Shown: positions 56,043 to 64,000 of the stretch, one piece after another | Position numbering within the stretch: position 1 is the stretch's first letter | Layout of the letters: each line of letters opens with the position of its first letter | Source of the DNA: Chromobacterium haemolyticum DSM 19808 | Lineage (GTDB): Bacteria; Pseudomonadota; Gammaproteobacteria; Burkholderiales; Chromobacteriaceae | Assembly (NCBI RefSeq): GCF_000711885.1 | Contig: NZ_JONK01000006.1 | Coordinates: 62,001 to 126,000, forward strand | Reading direction: 5' to 3' | DNA: 64,000 nucleotides | Notes under the pieces: model-generated | What the model was told of the DNA's origin: nothing | What the model saw: only the letters and a program-made list of their open reading frames with translations | Databases searched by the model: none | Position numbers and translations under genes: made by a program

Positions 56043-56774
56043 CTATTGCGAAAAAGCGGCGAAACGCCCGGAAAAATGTTTTGGCGGAGGGAAAGCCAGG
56101 TCGCCCGTCTTGCTGGTCCGCAGGCCCAGAGTGACCAGCGACTCCGCCAATACCACCGCCGCTCCCACCCCCTCCACAACCGGCAGGCCAATCGCCTCTC
56201 CGATACGGGGAGCCAGATCCGCCATCCCCGCGCACCCCAGCACAATGGCGCCGATGCCATCCTCGTCTCGGGCCTTGCGCGCCTCCTCGACGATAAGCCG
56301 GTAAGCGATGTCGGGGTCTCGTTCCAGATCCAGCACCGGCACCTCTGCGGCGCGCACCCGCCGGCAAAGATGGGCATAGCCATAGCTATGCAATAAATGC
56401 TCGGCGATCACGCAAGTGCGGCTCAATGTGGTGACCACCGAAAAACGCGTGGCGATCAAGGACGCCATTTGGAAAGCGGCCTGCGCGATCCCCACAACCG
56501 GAGCACGCACCAGTTCCCGCGCCGCGTTCAAACCGGGGTCGCCAAAGCAGGCCACAACGTAAGCGTCACACCCTTGCCGCGCGCCCTCCATGACCTCCTC
56601 GCATACCCCGATCACACTGACCGCTTCGTCAAAATGCGACTCAATCGACACCGGCCCATCCTCGGGATTCCTGGCCACAATCAAGGTGTCGGGTCTGGCG
56701 GCCCGTACCGCGGCCAAACGGATACGCTCGGTCATCTCCGCGGTCGTATTGGGATTAATCACGCAAATCTTCAT
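56043..56774 (-). CDS. Asp/Glu/hydantoin racemase family protein
   Basis: 243 residues from ATG 56774 (GGAG seven bases upstream; a GTG at 56780 is an alternative). N-terminal MKICVINPNTTAEMTERIRL, two catalytic cysteine segments VVACFGDPGLNAARELVRAP and AIVLGCAGMADLAPRIGEAI, as in hydantoin and allantoin racemases. Faces the divergent NCS1 permease with its regulator between, forming a small purine/hydantoin uptake-racemisation module. Confidence 0.9.
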   Translation of the reverse strand: MKICVINPNTTAEMTERIRLAAVRAARPDTLIVARNPEDGPVSIESHFDEAVSVIGVCEEVMEGARQGCDAYVVACFGDPGLNAARELVRAPVVGIAQAAFQMASLIATRFSVVTTLSRTCVIAEHLLHSYGYAHLCRRVRAAEVPVLDLERDPDIAYRLIVEEARKARDEDGIGAIVLGCAGMADLAPRIGEAIGLPVVEGVGAAVVLAESLVTLGLRTSKTGDLAFPPPKHFSGRFAAFSQ

Positions 56775-56800
56775 GAGCACGCTCCATGAACAAACGCCAT

Positions 56801-57538
56801 TTATCGGCCGCTGCGCCGCTTGGCGATACCGTGCAACACAGCCCTCAAATCCGGCCCGGCGGCGCTCTGTTCCTCAAACTGACAGTTGCCCTCCACAGCG
56901 TCCAGGTGACGCCGCATCCACTGCACCGCGTCATCCACTTGTCCGTTCTCCATCAGTTCGAGAATCTGCTGATGATCGGCATGGCGGCATGAACCGGCAA
57001 TCGGCGTGCCGTAGCGGGCAATGATCAAAGAGCTGCGCACAATCAATTCATGCAGGATATCGGTCAAGAGTTGATTCCCGGCGATGGACAATAGCCGCAG
57101 ATGGAAGGCGCCGGACCACGTAATGGCCGCCGATCGGTTCTGCTCGTGCTGGGCCTTGCACTCTTGCCGCAGCGCGTCCGCCAGCGCGGCCAGATCTTTC
57201 TTGCGCAAATTGGCCATGGCCTGCGGCAAAGCGCCGCACTCGATCAACCTTCTGGCGGCGAAAACATCGCGCGACTCCTGCACCGTCGGCTCCGCCACCG
57301 AGGCTCCTCTATTCGGACGTAAATCAACCAGCCTAGCAATCGACAGACGCTGCAAGGCCTTGCGCACCCCTGCGCGACTCACGCCAAAAGCCTCCGCCAG
57401 CGCATCCTCCGGCAATTTAGTGCCTGGCGGCAACTGCGCCTCGTAAATGGCCGTCAGCAGATGCTCGTACACCAGCGCGTCCCTGGCTCCGGCCTCGTCC
57501 AAAGCCACGTCATCCTCCTTGCTACGCCCTGACACCAT
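56801..57538 (-). CDS. GntR-family (FCD) transcriptional regulator
   Basis: 245 residues from ATG 57538, preceded by AAGGGGGGA. Winged helix (GTKLPEDALAEAFGVSRAGV; RKALQRLSIARLVDLRPNRG) then the FCD effector domain (ESRDVFAARRLIECGALPQA; SGAFHLRLLSIAGNQLLTDI). Probably controls the flanking racemase and NCS1 permease. The gene lies 27 bp upstream of the racemase start. Confidence 0.92.
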   Translation of the reverse strand: MVSGRSKEDDVALDEAGARDALVYEHLLTAIYEAQLPPGTKLPEDALAEAFGVSRAGVRKALQRLSIARLVDLRPNRGASVAEPTVQESRDVFAARRLIECGALPQAMANLRKKDLAALADALRQECKAQHEQNRSAAITWSGAFHLRLLSIAGNQLLTDILHELIVRSSLIIARYGTPIAGSCRHADHQQILELMENGQVDDAVQWMRRHLDAVEGNCQFEEQSAAGPDLRAVLHGIAKRRSGR

Positions 57539-57843
57539 TCCCCCCTTCCGCGCTCCATCCGCGACGCAAAACAACGCCGACCATCAAAACAACAAAATTG
57601 TTCACAATAACCAGCAAGATTGTACACAATAAAAAACGCAAAATACAATGCGCCATTAGTGTCCAAATAAAAAAAGCATTTAAATCCGCAGATTGGCAAG
57701 TGGCCTGCTAAAGCAATGTTTTGTAACAAAATAGACGGCAATCAAGTCTTACAAAACCATAGCAATGGTCCTTTATTTTGTATACGAAAATAAATAAATC
57801 GTAGACAAAAAAGGAGAGACTCACCCCCACCAGGAGTCACCCT
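57539..57843. promoter_or_regulatory. GntR operator cluster upstream of the NCS1 permease
   Basis: 305 bp of AT-rich DNA between divergent gntR and permease. Palindromes: ATTGT-TC-ACAAT (57597-57608), ATTGT-AC-ACAAT (57619-57630), TTTTGTAACAAAA (57719-57731) and TTTTGTATACGAAAA (57776-57790). The first two are spaced 22 bp centre to centre, two helical turns. These fit the known TTGT-N2-ACAA operator shape of FCD/GntR regulators. Confidence 0.65.
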
Positions 57844-59301
57844 ATGTCAGAGCAACGCCCCGCCAGCTATAGCGACCGGCTATACAATGAAGACCTCGGC
57901 GCTCTCAAGCAGCAGAACTGGAACTGGTACAACATCTTTGCCTTCTGGATGTCGGACGTGCACAGCGTTGGAGGCTATGTGTTTGCCGGCAGCCTGTTCG
58001 CTCTTGGCCTCAACGTCTGGCAGGTTCTGCTCTCCCTGCTGATCGGCATCTGTCTTGTGAACCTATTCTGCAATCTGGTGGCCAAACCCAGCCAACAAGC
58101 CGGCATCCCTTATCCCGTGGTCTGTCGCATGTCTTTCGGCGTATACGGCGCAAACGTGCCCGCCATCATCCGCGGGCTGATCGCCGTGGCATGGTACGGC
58201 ATACAAACCTTCCTGGCTTCCAGCGCGCTCAACATCATACTGCTGCGCTTCTTTCCTCAACTCGCAGGCCTTACCCACGGCAGTCTTCTAGGCTTGTCAT
58301 ACCTTGGCTGGCTGGGATTCATGATTATGTGGACGCTGCAGGCCATCGTGTTCTGGCATGGCATGGAATCCATCCGAAAATTCATTGATTGGGCCGGCCC
58401 CGCGGTGTACGCCGTCATGCTGCTACTCGCAGCGTGGATAGTCTGGCGGGCGGGCCCCTCCAATATCAGCCCCACGCTGAGCGAAACAAATCATCAGGGC
58501 CTTCTCGCCCTGGGCCAGATGGCGATCGCCATCGCCCTGGTGGTTTCATATTTTTCCGGCCCCATGCTCAACTTTGGCGACTTTTCCCGTTATGGCAAAA
58601 CATTCGAAGAGGTCAAACGCGGCAATTTCTGGGGCCTACCAGTCAACTTCCTGGCCTTTTCCATCGTCACCGCGGTTATCACTTCCGGAACCCTGCCGGT
58701 ATTCGGCCGCATGATTACCGACCCCATCGAAACCGTCGGCAGAATCGACAATACGCTGGCCGCCGTGCTAGGAGGCTTCACTTTCGTCACCGCCACGATT
58801 GGCATCAACATCGTGGCCAATTTCGTTTCCGCGGCTTTCGACTTTTCCAATGTCGCCCCCAAACACATCAGTTGGCGGACCGGCGGTTTCATCGCGGCTT
58901 TTGCCTCGATTTTCATCACGCCCTGGAATCTGTTCAACTCCCCTCAGGTCATCCACTATACGCTGGACGTGCTGGCCGCTTTTATCGGCCCCTTGTTCGG
59001 CATCCTGATTGCCGATTTCTACCTGATCCGTCATCGCGTCATCCATGTCGACGACCTCTACAGCAATCAGGCTGGAGGCCATTACTGGTACCAAAACGGC
59101 GTCAACCCCAAAGCCCTTTACGCCTTGGCCCCCTCCGTGCTCATTGGTCTGATCATCATCTTCAGCTCATGGGAAACGCTTGCCAACTTCAATTGGTTCA
59201 TCGGCTGCGGGTTGGGGTTTTCAACTTACTACCTGCTGATGAGGCGACACGGCAAAACACTTGCCCTGGTCGCGCCGGACGCTGTCACCAGCCAGCCATA
59301 G
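57844..59301 (+). CDS. NCS1-family permease (hydantoin/allantoin/cytosine type)
   Basis: 485 residues, about twelve membrane helices. Family pattern: LGALKQQNWNWYNIFAFWMS, AKPSQQAGIPYPVVCRMSFG, YFSGPMLNFGDFSRYGKTFE, NIVANFVSAAFDFSNVAPKH. Na+-coupled uptake of a hydantoin, allantoin or nucleobase is expected, consistent with the divergent hydantoin-racemase-like gene. No hydantoinase is nearby. Confidence 0.92.
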   Translation: MSEQRPASYSDRLYNEDLGALKQQNWNWYNIFAFWMSDVHSVGGYVFAGSLFALGLNVWQVLLSLLIGICLVNLFCNLVAKPSQQAGIPYPVVCRMSFGVYGANVPAIIRGLIAVAWYGIQTFLASSALNIILLRFFPQLAGLTHGSLLGLSYLGWLGFMIMWTLQAIVFWHGMESIRKFIDWAGPAVYAVMLLLAAWIVWRAGPSNISPTLSETNHQGLLALGQMAIAIALVVSYFSGPMLNFGDFSRYGKTFEEVKRGNFWGLPVNFLAFSIVTAVITSGTLPVFGRMITDPIETVGRIDNTLAAVLGGFTFVTATIGINIVANFVSAAFDFSNVAPKHISWRTGGFIAAFASIFITPWNLFNSPQVIHYTLDVLAAFIGPLFGILIADFYLIRHRVIHVDDLYSNQAGGHYWYQNGVNPKALYALAPSVLIGLIIIFSSWETLANFNWFIGCGLGFSTYYLLMRRHGKTLALVAPDAVTSQP

Positions 59302-59380
59302 CAGGCCTGTGACCCGCCCCCCTGATTCCGCGTCGCGCCTTCTGGGATCAGGCTCTCCACAAGGTTTTGTTCGCGGCTTT

Positions 59381-59524
59381 CAAAACCTGTTTATGTTCTC
59401 GCGAGCCAGGGCGAGGCAAGGCGGAAAAGGCTGATAAAGCGGAATGTACTGGTGGTGCGCGAGCATTTCGATGACGGTTTCAATGCTGTATCGCCGACGC
59501 GCAGCAGATTGTAGACGGGTGCTA
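59381..59524 (+). repeat. Dispersed inverted-repeat (MITE-like) element
   Basis: 144 bp. Left end CAAAACCTGTTTATGTTCTC, right end GATTGTAGACGGGTGCTA. Interior conserved (GGCGGAAAAGGCTGATAAAG; GCGCAGCAG). More diverged than other copies. Confidence 0.85.
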
Positions 59525-59594
59525 AGCAGAGCGGCGATCACATCCCAAGGCAAGAGGGACAAAATACCGATTCAAAAACCGAGAACATAGCGAG

Positions 59595-59617
59595 AGGGCG
59601 GCCACGGCCGCCCTTTC
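59595..59617 (+). terminator. Hairpin terminator before DUF3422 gene
   Basis: AGGGCGGC-CACG-GCCGCCCT followed by TTCTT. Likely ends transcription that reads through from the NCS1 gene and the repeat. Confidence 0.75.
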
Positions 59618-59709
59618 TTCATGGCGAAACAATCCGGCGTCAAAATATGCTGCATTGCAGCATGAAACGTTTTATGCTGAAGACTGCCCACCCGCCACCG
59701 GAGCCCGTC

Positions 59710-61044
59710 ATGACAGCCGAACTCTCCGATCCGCCCCGCCTCCGCCTTAACGAACACCCGCAGCGCCGGCAACTTAACCACGAAGCCCACGCCAGGCCAG
59801 CGCTGCAGATAGCCGCCGACAACCGGATCAGCTACCTGGCCTATCTGCACCGCCACATCAGCCGAGAACAGGAAAACTGGCTATGCAGGGAGCTGGCCCA
59901 ACAGTTAGGCCAGCCCGTCCAGGACCCCGAGGCCGGTCAATTTCAACTGGACGCCCCGTTTGGCCTCGTGCGCTGGGAACGGTACGGCGAATTCTCCAGT
60001 TTCACCATTCTTGCCCACGGCGCGGAATCCAGCCCCTTCGCCCAACCCGCTTTGCAGGCCCTGCCGGCGGCCTGGCTACATCTGTTGCCCGGCAACGTGC
60101 TGGTGGCCGCCCATGCCGCCTTGCTGTCGCCCGGAGCGCTGCCGCTGCGCATCGAGGACCTGGCCGCCCAATGCTTCAACGGCCATGAACTGGCGGGCGC
60201 GGAGATAGGAGACGGCGCCGGCCGCGCTTACACCGATTTCCGCATCCATCCGGACGGTTTCTCCCGCTATCTGCTGGCGGACCTCTACATGGGCCGCCGC
60301 CAAGCCGGCCGTATGCTGCAGCGGCTGCTGGAGCTGGAAACCTACCGCATGCTGGCCCTGCTGGCGCTGCCGGTGGCCAAAAGCATCGCCCCGGAGCTGG
60401 CCAAAGTGGACGAGGAGCTGGCCGAGCTGACCGGCGCCATAAGCGGCGCGGCCGCCGACAGCGAACCGCAGCTGCTGCACCGGCTGACCGAGCTGGCCGG
60501 CGCAGCGGAAAACGCGCTGTCCCGCACCGACCACCGCTTCAACGCCTCTCTCGCCTATTACGACATCGTCCGCAACCGCGTCGCCGAACTGCGCGAACGC
60601 CGCATCCACGGCCTGCAACCCTTCCAGCAATTCGTGCAACGCCGTCTGGCCCCCGCCATGGACACCTGCCGCGCCGTGGCCTTTCGCCAGCGCGAGCTGG
60701 CCGCGCGGGTCAACCGCGCCACCGCGCTGCTGCGCACCCGCGTGGACATCCGCCGCGAACGGCAGAACCAAGCGCTGCTCACCTCGATGGAACGCCGCGC
60801 CGCCATGCAGCTGCACCTGCAACAAACCGTGGAAGGCCTGTCCATCGCCGCCATCACTTATTACAGCGCCGGCCTGATCGGCTATCTGTTCAAAGGCGCC
60901 AAGGCCGCCGGCCTGCCCATCAACGTGGAATTGGCCACCGCCGCAGCGGTGCCTTTGCTGGCGCTGGCCATCGCGCTGGGCCTGCGCCGGGCGCGGTCCG
61001 CGCTGCGACGCCATGGCGAAGCCTCCAGCGCGCCAAACGGCTGA
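59710..61044 (+). CDS. DUF3422-family membrane-anchored protein
   Basis: 444 residues from ATG 59710. The N-terminal NHEAHARPALQIAADNRISY block and LVRWERYGEFSSFTIL are diagnostic of DUF3422; a basic helical coiled-coil middle (RFNASLAYYDIVRNRVAELR) and two C-terminal membrane helices end it (STYYSAGLIGYLF-like ITYYSAGLIGYLFKGAKAAG; LLALAIALGLRRARSALR). Function unknown. GGAG lies before the ATG. Start at 59647 would add 21 residues not family-like. Confidence 0.88.
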   Translation: MTAELSDPPRLRLNEHPQRRQLNHEAHARPALQIAADNRISYLAYLHRHISREQENWLCRELAQQLGQPVQDPEAGQFQLDAPFGLVRWERYGEFSSFTILAHGAESSPFAQPALQALPAAWLHLLPGNVLVAAHAALLSPGALPLRIEDLAAQCFNGHELAGAEIGDGAGRAYTDFRIHPDGFSRYLLADLYMGRRQAGRMLQRLLELETYRMLALLALPVAKSIAPELAKVDEELAELTGAISGAAADSEPQLLHRLTELAGAAENALSRTDHRFNASLAYYDIVRNRVAELRERRIHGLQPFQQFVQRRLAPAMDTCRAVAFRQRELAARVNRATALLRTRVDIRRERQNQALLTSMERRAAMQLHLQQTVEGLSIAAITYYSAGLIGYLFKGAKAAGLPINVELATAAAVPLLALAIALGLRRARSALRRHGEASSAPNG

Positions 61045-61218
61045 AACCTGCCCATTCAGGCAACCGGCCCGCGGCCTCATCGGCTATACCGAAACCATAG
61101 ACGCGGACCGCCGCCGCGAACTTTGCCGGCGCGGGTCCAGTCAGAAAAACGCCGTCCCCGCTCCAGCCCGACGGACAGAACCCACTGTCCGCGGCCGCGC
61201 CGGCCAAAGGAGAAACCG

Positions 61219-61788
61219 ATGAACGACACGCTATGCGCCGCCGCGCAGTCTTCCTTCGCCCTGAGCCCCAGCCTGACCGCCTCGCTGCGGCAACTGGACG
61301 CCTACCAGGCCAATCTGAACATCGAGCAGATCCAGCGGTTTCACGATTCGCTGCAACTGAGCCCGGATGATCTGCTGCCCTTCCGCCAATTCAGCGACGA
61401 ACGCTACCGCCGCAACCAGATCTATCTCAGCCCCTGGTGCGAGCTCTTGCTGCTCTGTTGGCGCAGCACCCAACGCAGCCGCATCCATAATCACCGCGGC
61501 AGCCTGTGCGGCTTGCGCGTGCTGCAAGGCACCGCCACCGAAACCGTGTTCGAACGCACCGATCATGGCTTGGTGTACGCGGTGGAGTCGCACCGTCTGG
61601 AAAGCGGCAGCCTCACCATCAACAGCCATCTGGACATCCATCAGATCTCCAACCTCCAGCCCTACGGCGACGACCTGGTCACCCTGCACCTGTACTCGCC
61701 GCCGCTGCGCAAAATGGAGCTGTTCAGTCTGGAGTCGCCCCAAGTGGAACGCCCCGGCGACTCCATCAGCTGGGTGTACGAAATCTGA
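61219..61788 (+). CDS. Cysteine dioxygenase type I
   Basis: 189 residues, cupin fold. Iron ligands are His90 and His92 (RIHNHRGSLCGLRVLQG) and His157 (VTLHLYSPPLRKM). Converts cysteine to cysteine sulfinic acid in the cytoplasm. Start at 61219 has AAAGGAGAAACC upstream. Cysteine export may also be served by the EamA protein elsewhere in the window. Confidence 0.93.
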   Translation: MNDTLCAAAQSSFALSPSLTASLRQLDAYQANLNIEQIQRFHDSLQLSPDDLLPFRQFSDERYRRNQIYLSPWCELLLLCWRSTQRSRIHNHRGSLCGLRVLQGTATETVFERTDHGLVYAVESHRLESGSLTINSHLDIHQISNLQPYGDDLVTLHLYSPPLRKMELFSLESPQVERPGDSISWVYEI

Positions 61789-61862
61789 CGCCGCGGCGGC
61801 CTTCTGGCCGCCTTGCTCCGCCGGCTCTACAATACAAATCCCCGCACGCACCAGGCCCAATC

Positions 61863-62489
61863 ATGCCCTCCGCCCTCCCCGCCGAATTGTTCGCCGATCT
61901 GCTCACCCACTTTCCCTGGCTGGACAGCGCCCAGCCCCCATGGCACTGGCTTGGCCAGTTGCCCGACAGCCTAGCGCGGCAATGCGCCTTGCTGGACCCC
62001 GCGCACTGGGCAGTGGACGGAGACATCGCCATCCATCGCAGCGCTACGATAGAAGCCGGCGCAGTGCTCAAAGGCCCTCTGCTGATAGGCCCCAATTGCC
62101 GCGTAGCCGCCCACGCCTATTTGCGCGGCGGTGTGGCGCTGGCCAACAACGTGACGGTGGGGCCGGGATCGGAACTCAAAACCTGCGTCGTCGGCCCCTA
62201 CTCGCGGCTGGCCCACTTCAACTTCGTCGGAGACTCCGTGCTGGGCGCGGACGTCAATATGGAAGCCGGCGCCGTCATCGCCAATCACTGGAACGAACGC
62301 CGCGACAAGACCATCACACTGCGCTGCCGCCAGCAAGCCTGGACGCTGCCCACGCAGAAATTTGGCGCATTGGTGGGCGACCACAGCCGCATCGGCGCCA
62401 ATGCCGTGCTCTCTCCCGGCACCCTGTTGCCGCCGCACGCCGTGGTGGCGCGGCTGGAGCGGGTGGAGCAAGACCCAGGACAGGGATAA
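61863..62489 (+). CDS. Left-handed beta-helix (hexapeptide-repeat) transferase-like protein
   Basis: 208 residues. Hexapeptide repeats run through AIHRSATIEAGAVLKGPLLI, PNCRVAAHAYLRGGVALANN and GVALANNVTVGPGSELK, then FNFVGDSVLGADVNMEAGAV. Similar to LpxA/LpxD- and glmU-like nucleotidyl or acyl transferases, but no partner gene is adjacent. Alone after the dioxygenase gene with a weak stem-loop between. Confidence 0.8.
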   Translation: MPSALPAELFADLLTHFPWLDSAQPPWHWLGQLPDSLARQCALLDPAHWAVDGDIAIHRSATIEAGAVLKGPLLIGPNCRVAAHAYLRGGVALANNVTVGPGSELKTCVVGPYSRLAHFNFVGDSVLGADVNMEAGAVIANHWNERRDKTITLRCRQQAWTLPTQKFGALVGDHSRIGANAVLSPGTLLPPHAVVARLERVEQDPGQG

Positions 62490-62593
62490 GCCTAAGCCCT
62501 CGCAATCCCCGCGCCGACAAAGCGGCCAGCGGAGTGCGTAGATCGGCTTGAGAGCATAATGACAAACACCCCGCGGCGACGGGGTGCTTCTAC

Positions 62594-62630
62594 CCTGTTC
62601 AAAGCTAGCAAGCAAAGCAAGGCGTGAGCA
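62594..62630 (+). repeat. Small remnant of the dispersed element
   Basis: CCTGTTCAAAGCTAGCAAGC then AAGGCGTGAGC resembles the family left end; the rest is absent. Tentative. Confidence 0.35.
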
Positions 62631-62670
62631 AAAAGAAGCTCCCGCTCTTACGGAGAATCAACCCCTGCCC

Positions 62671-62982
62671 ATGAAAAACAAGCTCAAACTCTCCCGCTCC
62701 ATTGTCAGCTATGACGCCCTCAGCGATATCGACGAAACGTTCAACCTTGGCGATGAAACCCTACTGTTCTCCTTGAAGGAAGACATTCTGCAAATAGAGT
62801 GCGAGCCACTTGGAGTTCTGGTTGATGTCGGCTGGTATCCGGAATTCAATCCGCGCGGTCGTTTTCGCATTTATGTGATTCAGCATGGAGACTGGGATCA
62901 ACCGCTGGAAGAAAAAACCGCCAAGAACCTGGCACAGCTATTCGACGCGCTGACAGCCATCATTGAGCGGCACGCGTTATGA
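62671..62982 (+). CDS. Hypothetical 103-residue protein
   Basis: MKNKLKLSRSIVSYDALSDI, then GDETLLFSLKEDILQIECEP and VDVGWYPEFNPRGRFRIYVI, EKTAKNLAQLFDALTAIIE. Reads as a small alpha/beta protein; no family recognised. Start 62671 follows an AAGGAGAATC-like GGAGAATCAACC site. No functional neighbour. Confidence 0.65.
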   Translation: MKNKLKLSRSIVSYDALSDIDETFNLGDETLLFSLKEDILQIECEPLGVLVDVGWYPEFNPRGRFRIYVIQHGDWDQPLEEKTAKNLAQLFDALTAIIERHAL

Positions 62983-63392
62983 GCGTCTCCGATCCAGCCG
63001 AGACTCAACTAGCCGCGCGGCTTCTACAGTGCCCTGAAAGCCAGAGCGCCTAAGAACCTGTTTACGATCTGCTGCGCCTCTTGAAACGCGGCTCAATGAG
63101 TGTGACTTCAAAATGCTCATGTAACTTGTGCACACTCCGCTTTCTCAACCGTTTTCGCCTTGTCTCGCGAGACTTTGAACAGGTTCTAAAACCGTGTCCA
63201 TGATCCGGCGCTGCTCCACACCCCAAGACGGAGGAAAGCCCTGATTTGTGCAAAGCATTAAAATTTACCACCCTCACTTTTATAAATGACCTGCGCTTCT
63301 TACAAGATAACTATAAAAGTTTGGATAAGAAGCAGTCACGATCAGGCAGCCACACTCATATGAATTAGATAGACGGAGTGGCCACTTAAAAA
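62983..63392 (+). other. Gap with an inverted repeat element copy and stem-loops
   Basis: 410 bp. Inverted copy at 63051-63189, then AT-rich DNA with GCTTCTTA (63295-63302) facing TAAGAAGC (63326-63333), and an imperfect stem GGCAGCCACACTC/GAGTGGCC around 63345-63383 that may end the HD-GYP gene. No gene found. Confidence 0.5.
63051..63189 (-). repeat. Dispersed inverted-repeat (MITE-like) element, opposite orientation
   Basis: 139 bp. TAAGAACCTGTTTACGATCT at the left and GACTTTGAACAGGTTCTAA at the right. The internal sequence is the reverse complement of the other copies (e.g. CTTTCTCAACCGTTTTCGCC), so this copy is inverted. Confidence 0.85.
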
Positions 63393-64000
63393 CTAGCCCC
63401 AAAAGTGCAACTTGATTTTATCAGCCAGTAAGCTTCGAGCCTCATTCTCACTGATGTCTTTTAATATGACATACACATCAACAGCAATTCCGAGAAAAAC
63501 CTGCATCACATCAGGGTCAAAATGTGAACCGGTATTCTTTTTTAGGGTATCCATCACTTTATCAAATGGAAAGGGCTCCTTGTATGGCCGCTTTGAGGAA
63601 AGTGCATCAAAAACATCCGCTACTGAAAAAATACGCGCGGATAATGGGATGGCGCTACCTGCCAAACAGCGAGGATACCCGCTGCCGTCCCATTTTTCGT
63701 GATGTGCAGCCACCACCTCTTGTGCACCATCAAGCCAGCCCATGCCATGCACAATTTCCTCGCCCAAGGCGACATGAGTCCGCATTGTCGCCATTTCATC
63801 GGCATCCAGCTTCCCTTCTTTCAATAGTATTGCATCAGGAATGCCAATCTTACCGACATCATGCAGAAAGCTGCCTGCGATCAAAGCTTGCATGGCTGAA
63901 CCAGACAGCCCCAACTCCTCGCCAATTCTTGCGGCAATCCATGCAACACGATAATTGTGCGCACCAGTATCTGAGTCTCTTTTTGCAATGGCACGCCCTA
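63393..64000 (-). CDS. HD-GYP-domain protein, N-terminus cut by window edge
   Basis: Open to the window edge; about 202 residues are seen. HD-GYP motifs in order: KRDSDTGAHNYRVAWIAARI, FLHDVGKIGIPDAILLKEG and HHEKWDGSGYPRCLAGSAIP. Such proteins hydrolyse cyclic di-GMP; the upstream sensor part lies outside. Notably AT-richer than the rest, with different codon use, so possibly acquired. Tail ends DKIKLHFWG. Confidence 0.9.
   Translation of the reverse strand, partial: GRAIAKRDSDTGAHNYRVAWIAARIGEELGLSGSAMQALIAGSFLHDVGKIGIPDAILLKEGKLDADEMATMRTHVALGEEIVHGMGWLDGAQEVVAAHHEKWDGSGYPRCLAGSAIPLSARIFSVADVFDALSSKRPYKEPFPFDKVMDTLKKNTGSHFDPDVMQVFLGIAVDVYVILKDISENEARSLLADKIKLHFWG

Larger units (their letters stand above)
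59302..59709 (+). other. Gap after the NCS1 gene: repeat copy and terminator
   Basis: 408 bp without a gene. It holds the element at 59381-59524 and the terminator at 59595-59617. Nothing else stands out. Confidence 0.6.

Overview
The window is GC-rich bacterial chromosome that reads as a chitinolytic betaproteobacterium of the order Neisseriales, most like Chromobacterium or a close relative. This is inferred from the thrS-infC-rpmI-rplT-pheS-pheT-ihfA-merR order, the long-tailed IF-1, two secreted chitinases with N-terminal chitin-binding modules, and the protein sequences themselves. No search was run. There is no rRNA operon, CRISPR array, intact insertion sequence or prophage. A dispersed family of short inverted-repeat elements (about 54-149 bp) and one decayed transposase are present.

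Layout. 1-3.4 kb: a truncated FAD oxidoreductase, an acetyltransferase, a large unrecognised protein and a small monooxygenase. 3.6-11.4 kb (minus strand): tRNA-Pro, a MerR regulator, ihfA, pheT, pheS, rplT, rpmI, infC, thrS and tRNA-Ile. 11.5-19.7 kb (plus): tgt, yajC, secD, secF, a DedA protein, mutL and a metallo-beta-lactamase-fold protein. 20-26.7 kb: a GH18 chitinase, then a divergent pair made of a small SgrT-like ORF and sgrR, then marR, an MFS carrier and a RidA protein. 26.7-35.6 kb: a Tat-exported FAD oxidase, flgP-flgT, a GlxA-type regulator with eamA, an isochorismatase-like hydrolase, and a LysE exporter divergent from a MocR regulator. 35.8-45.4 kb: a GGDEF-EAL protein, infA, a GH19 chitinase, a periplasmic binding-like protein, a soluble CZB chemoreceptor, acetyltransferases and a CigR-like protein. 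45.5-49 kb: a chromate-resistance operon (chrB, chrA, MFS). 49-56 kb: glycolipid-binding, GNAT and AraC/GyrI genes, then an xre-VUT-cpdA operon and small hypotheticals. 56-59.3 kb: a hydantoin/allantoin-type racemase and its GntR regulator, divergent from an NCS1 permease. 59.7-64 kb: a DUF3422 protein, cysteine dioxygenase, a hexapeptide-repeat protein and a truncated HD-GYP protein.

How genes work together. secD-secF-yajC with tgt is the usual protein-export block. The translation block carries its own control features: a non-AUG infC start and hairpins before rpmI and pheS. The two chitinases share a module layout and would release chitooligosaccharides outside the cell. The sgrR/SgrT-like pair beside the GH18 gene suggests sugar-phosphate stress control of PTS uptake. 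Several regulators sit next to visible palindromic operator candidates (chrB, the MocR gene, the GntR gene).

Most notable: (1) the SgrT-like small protein divergent from sgrR, outside the enteric bacteria where SgrS/SgrT is described; (2) a MITE-like family whose ends match a decayed IS5-type transposase locus and which often forms the stop codons of neighbouring genes; (3) an apparent AUA start for infC; (4) three phased 11-bp repeats upstream of the GH18 chitinase.
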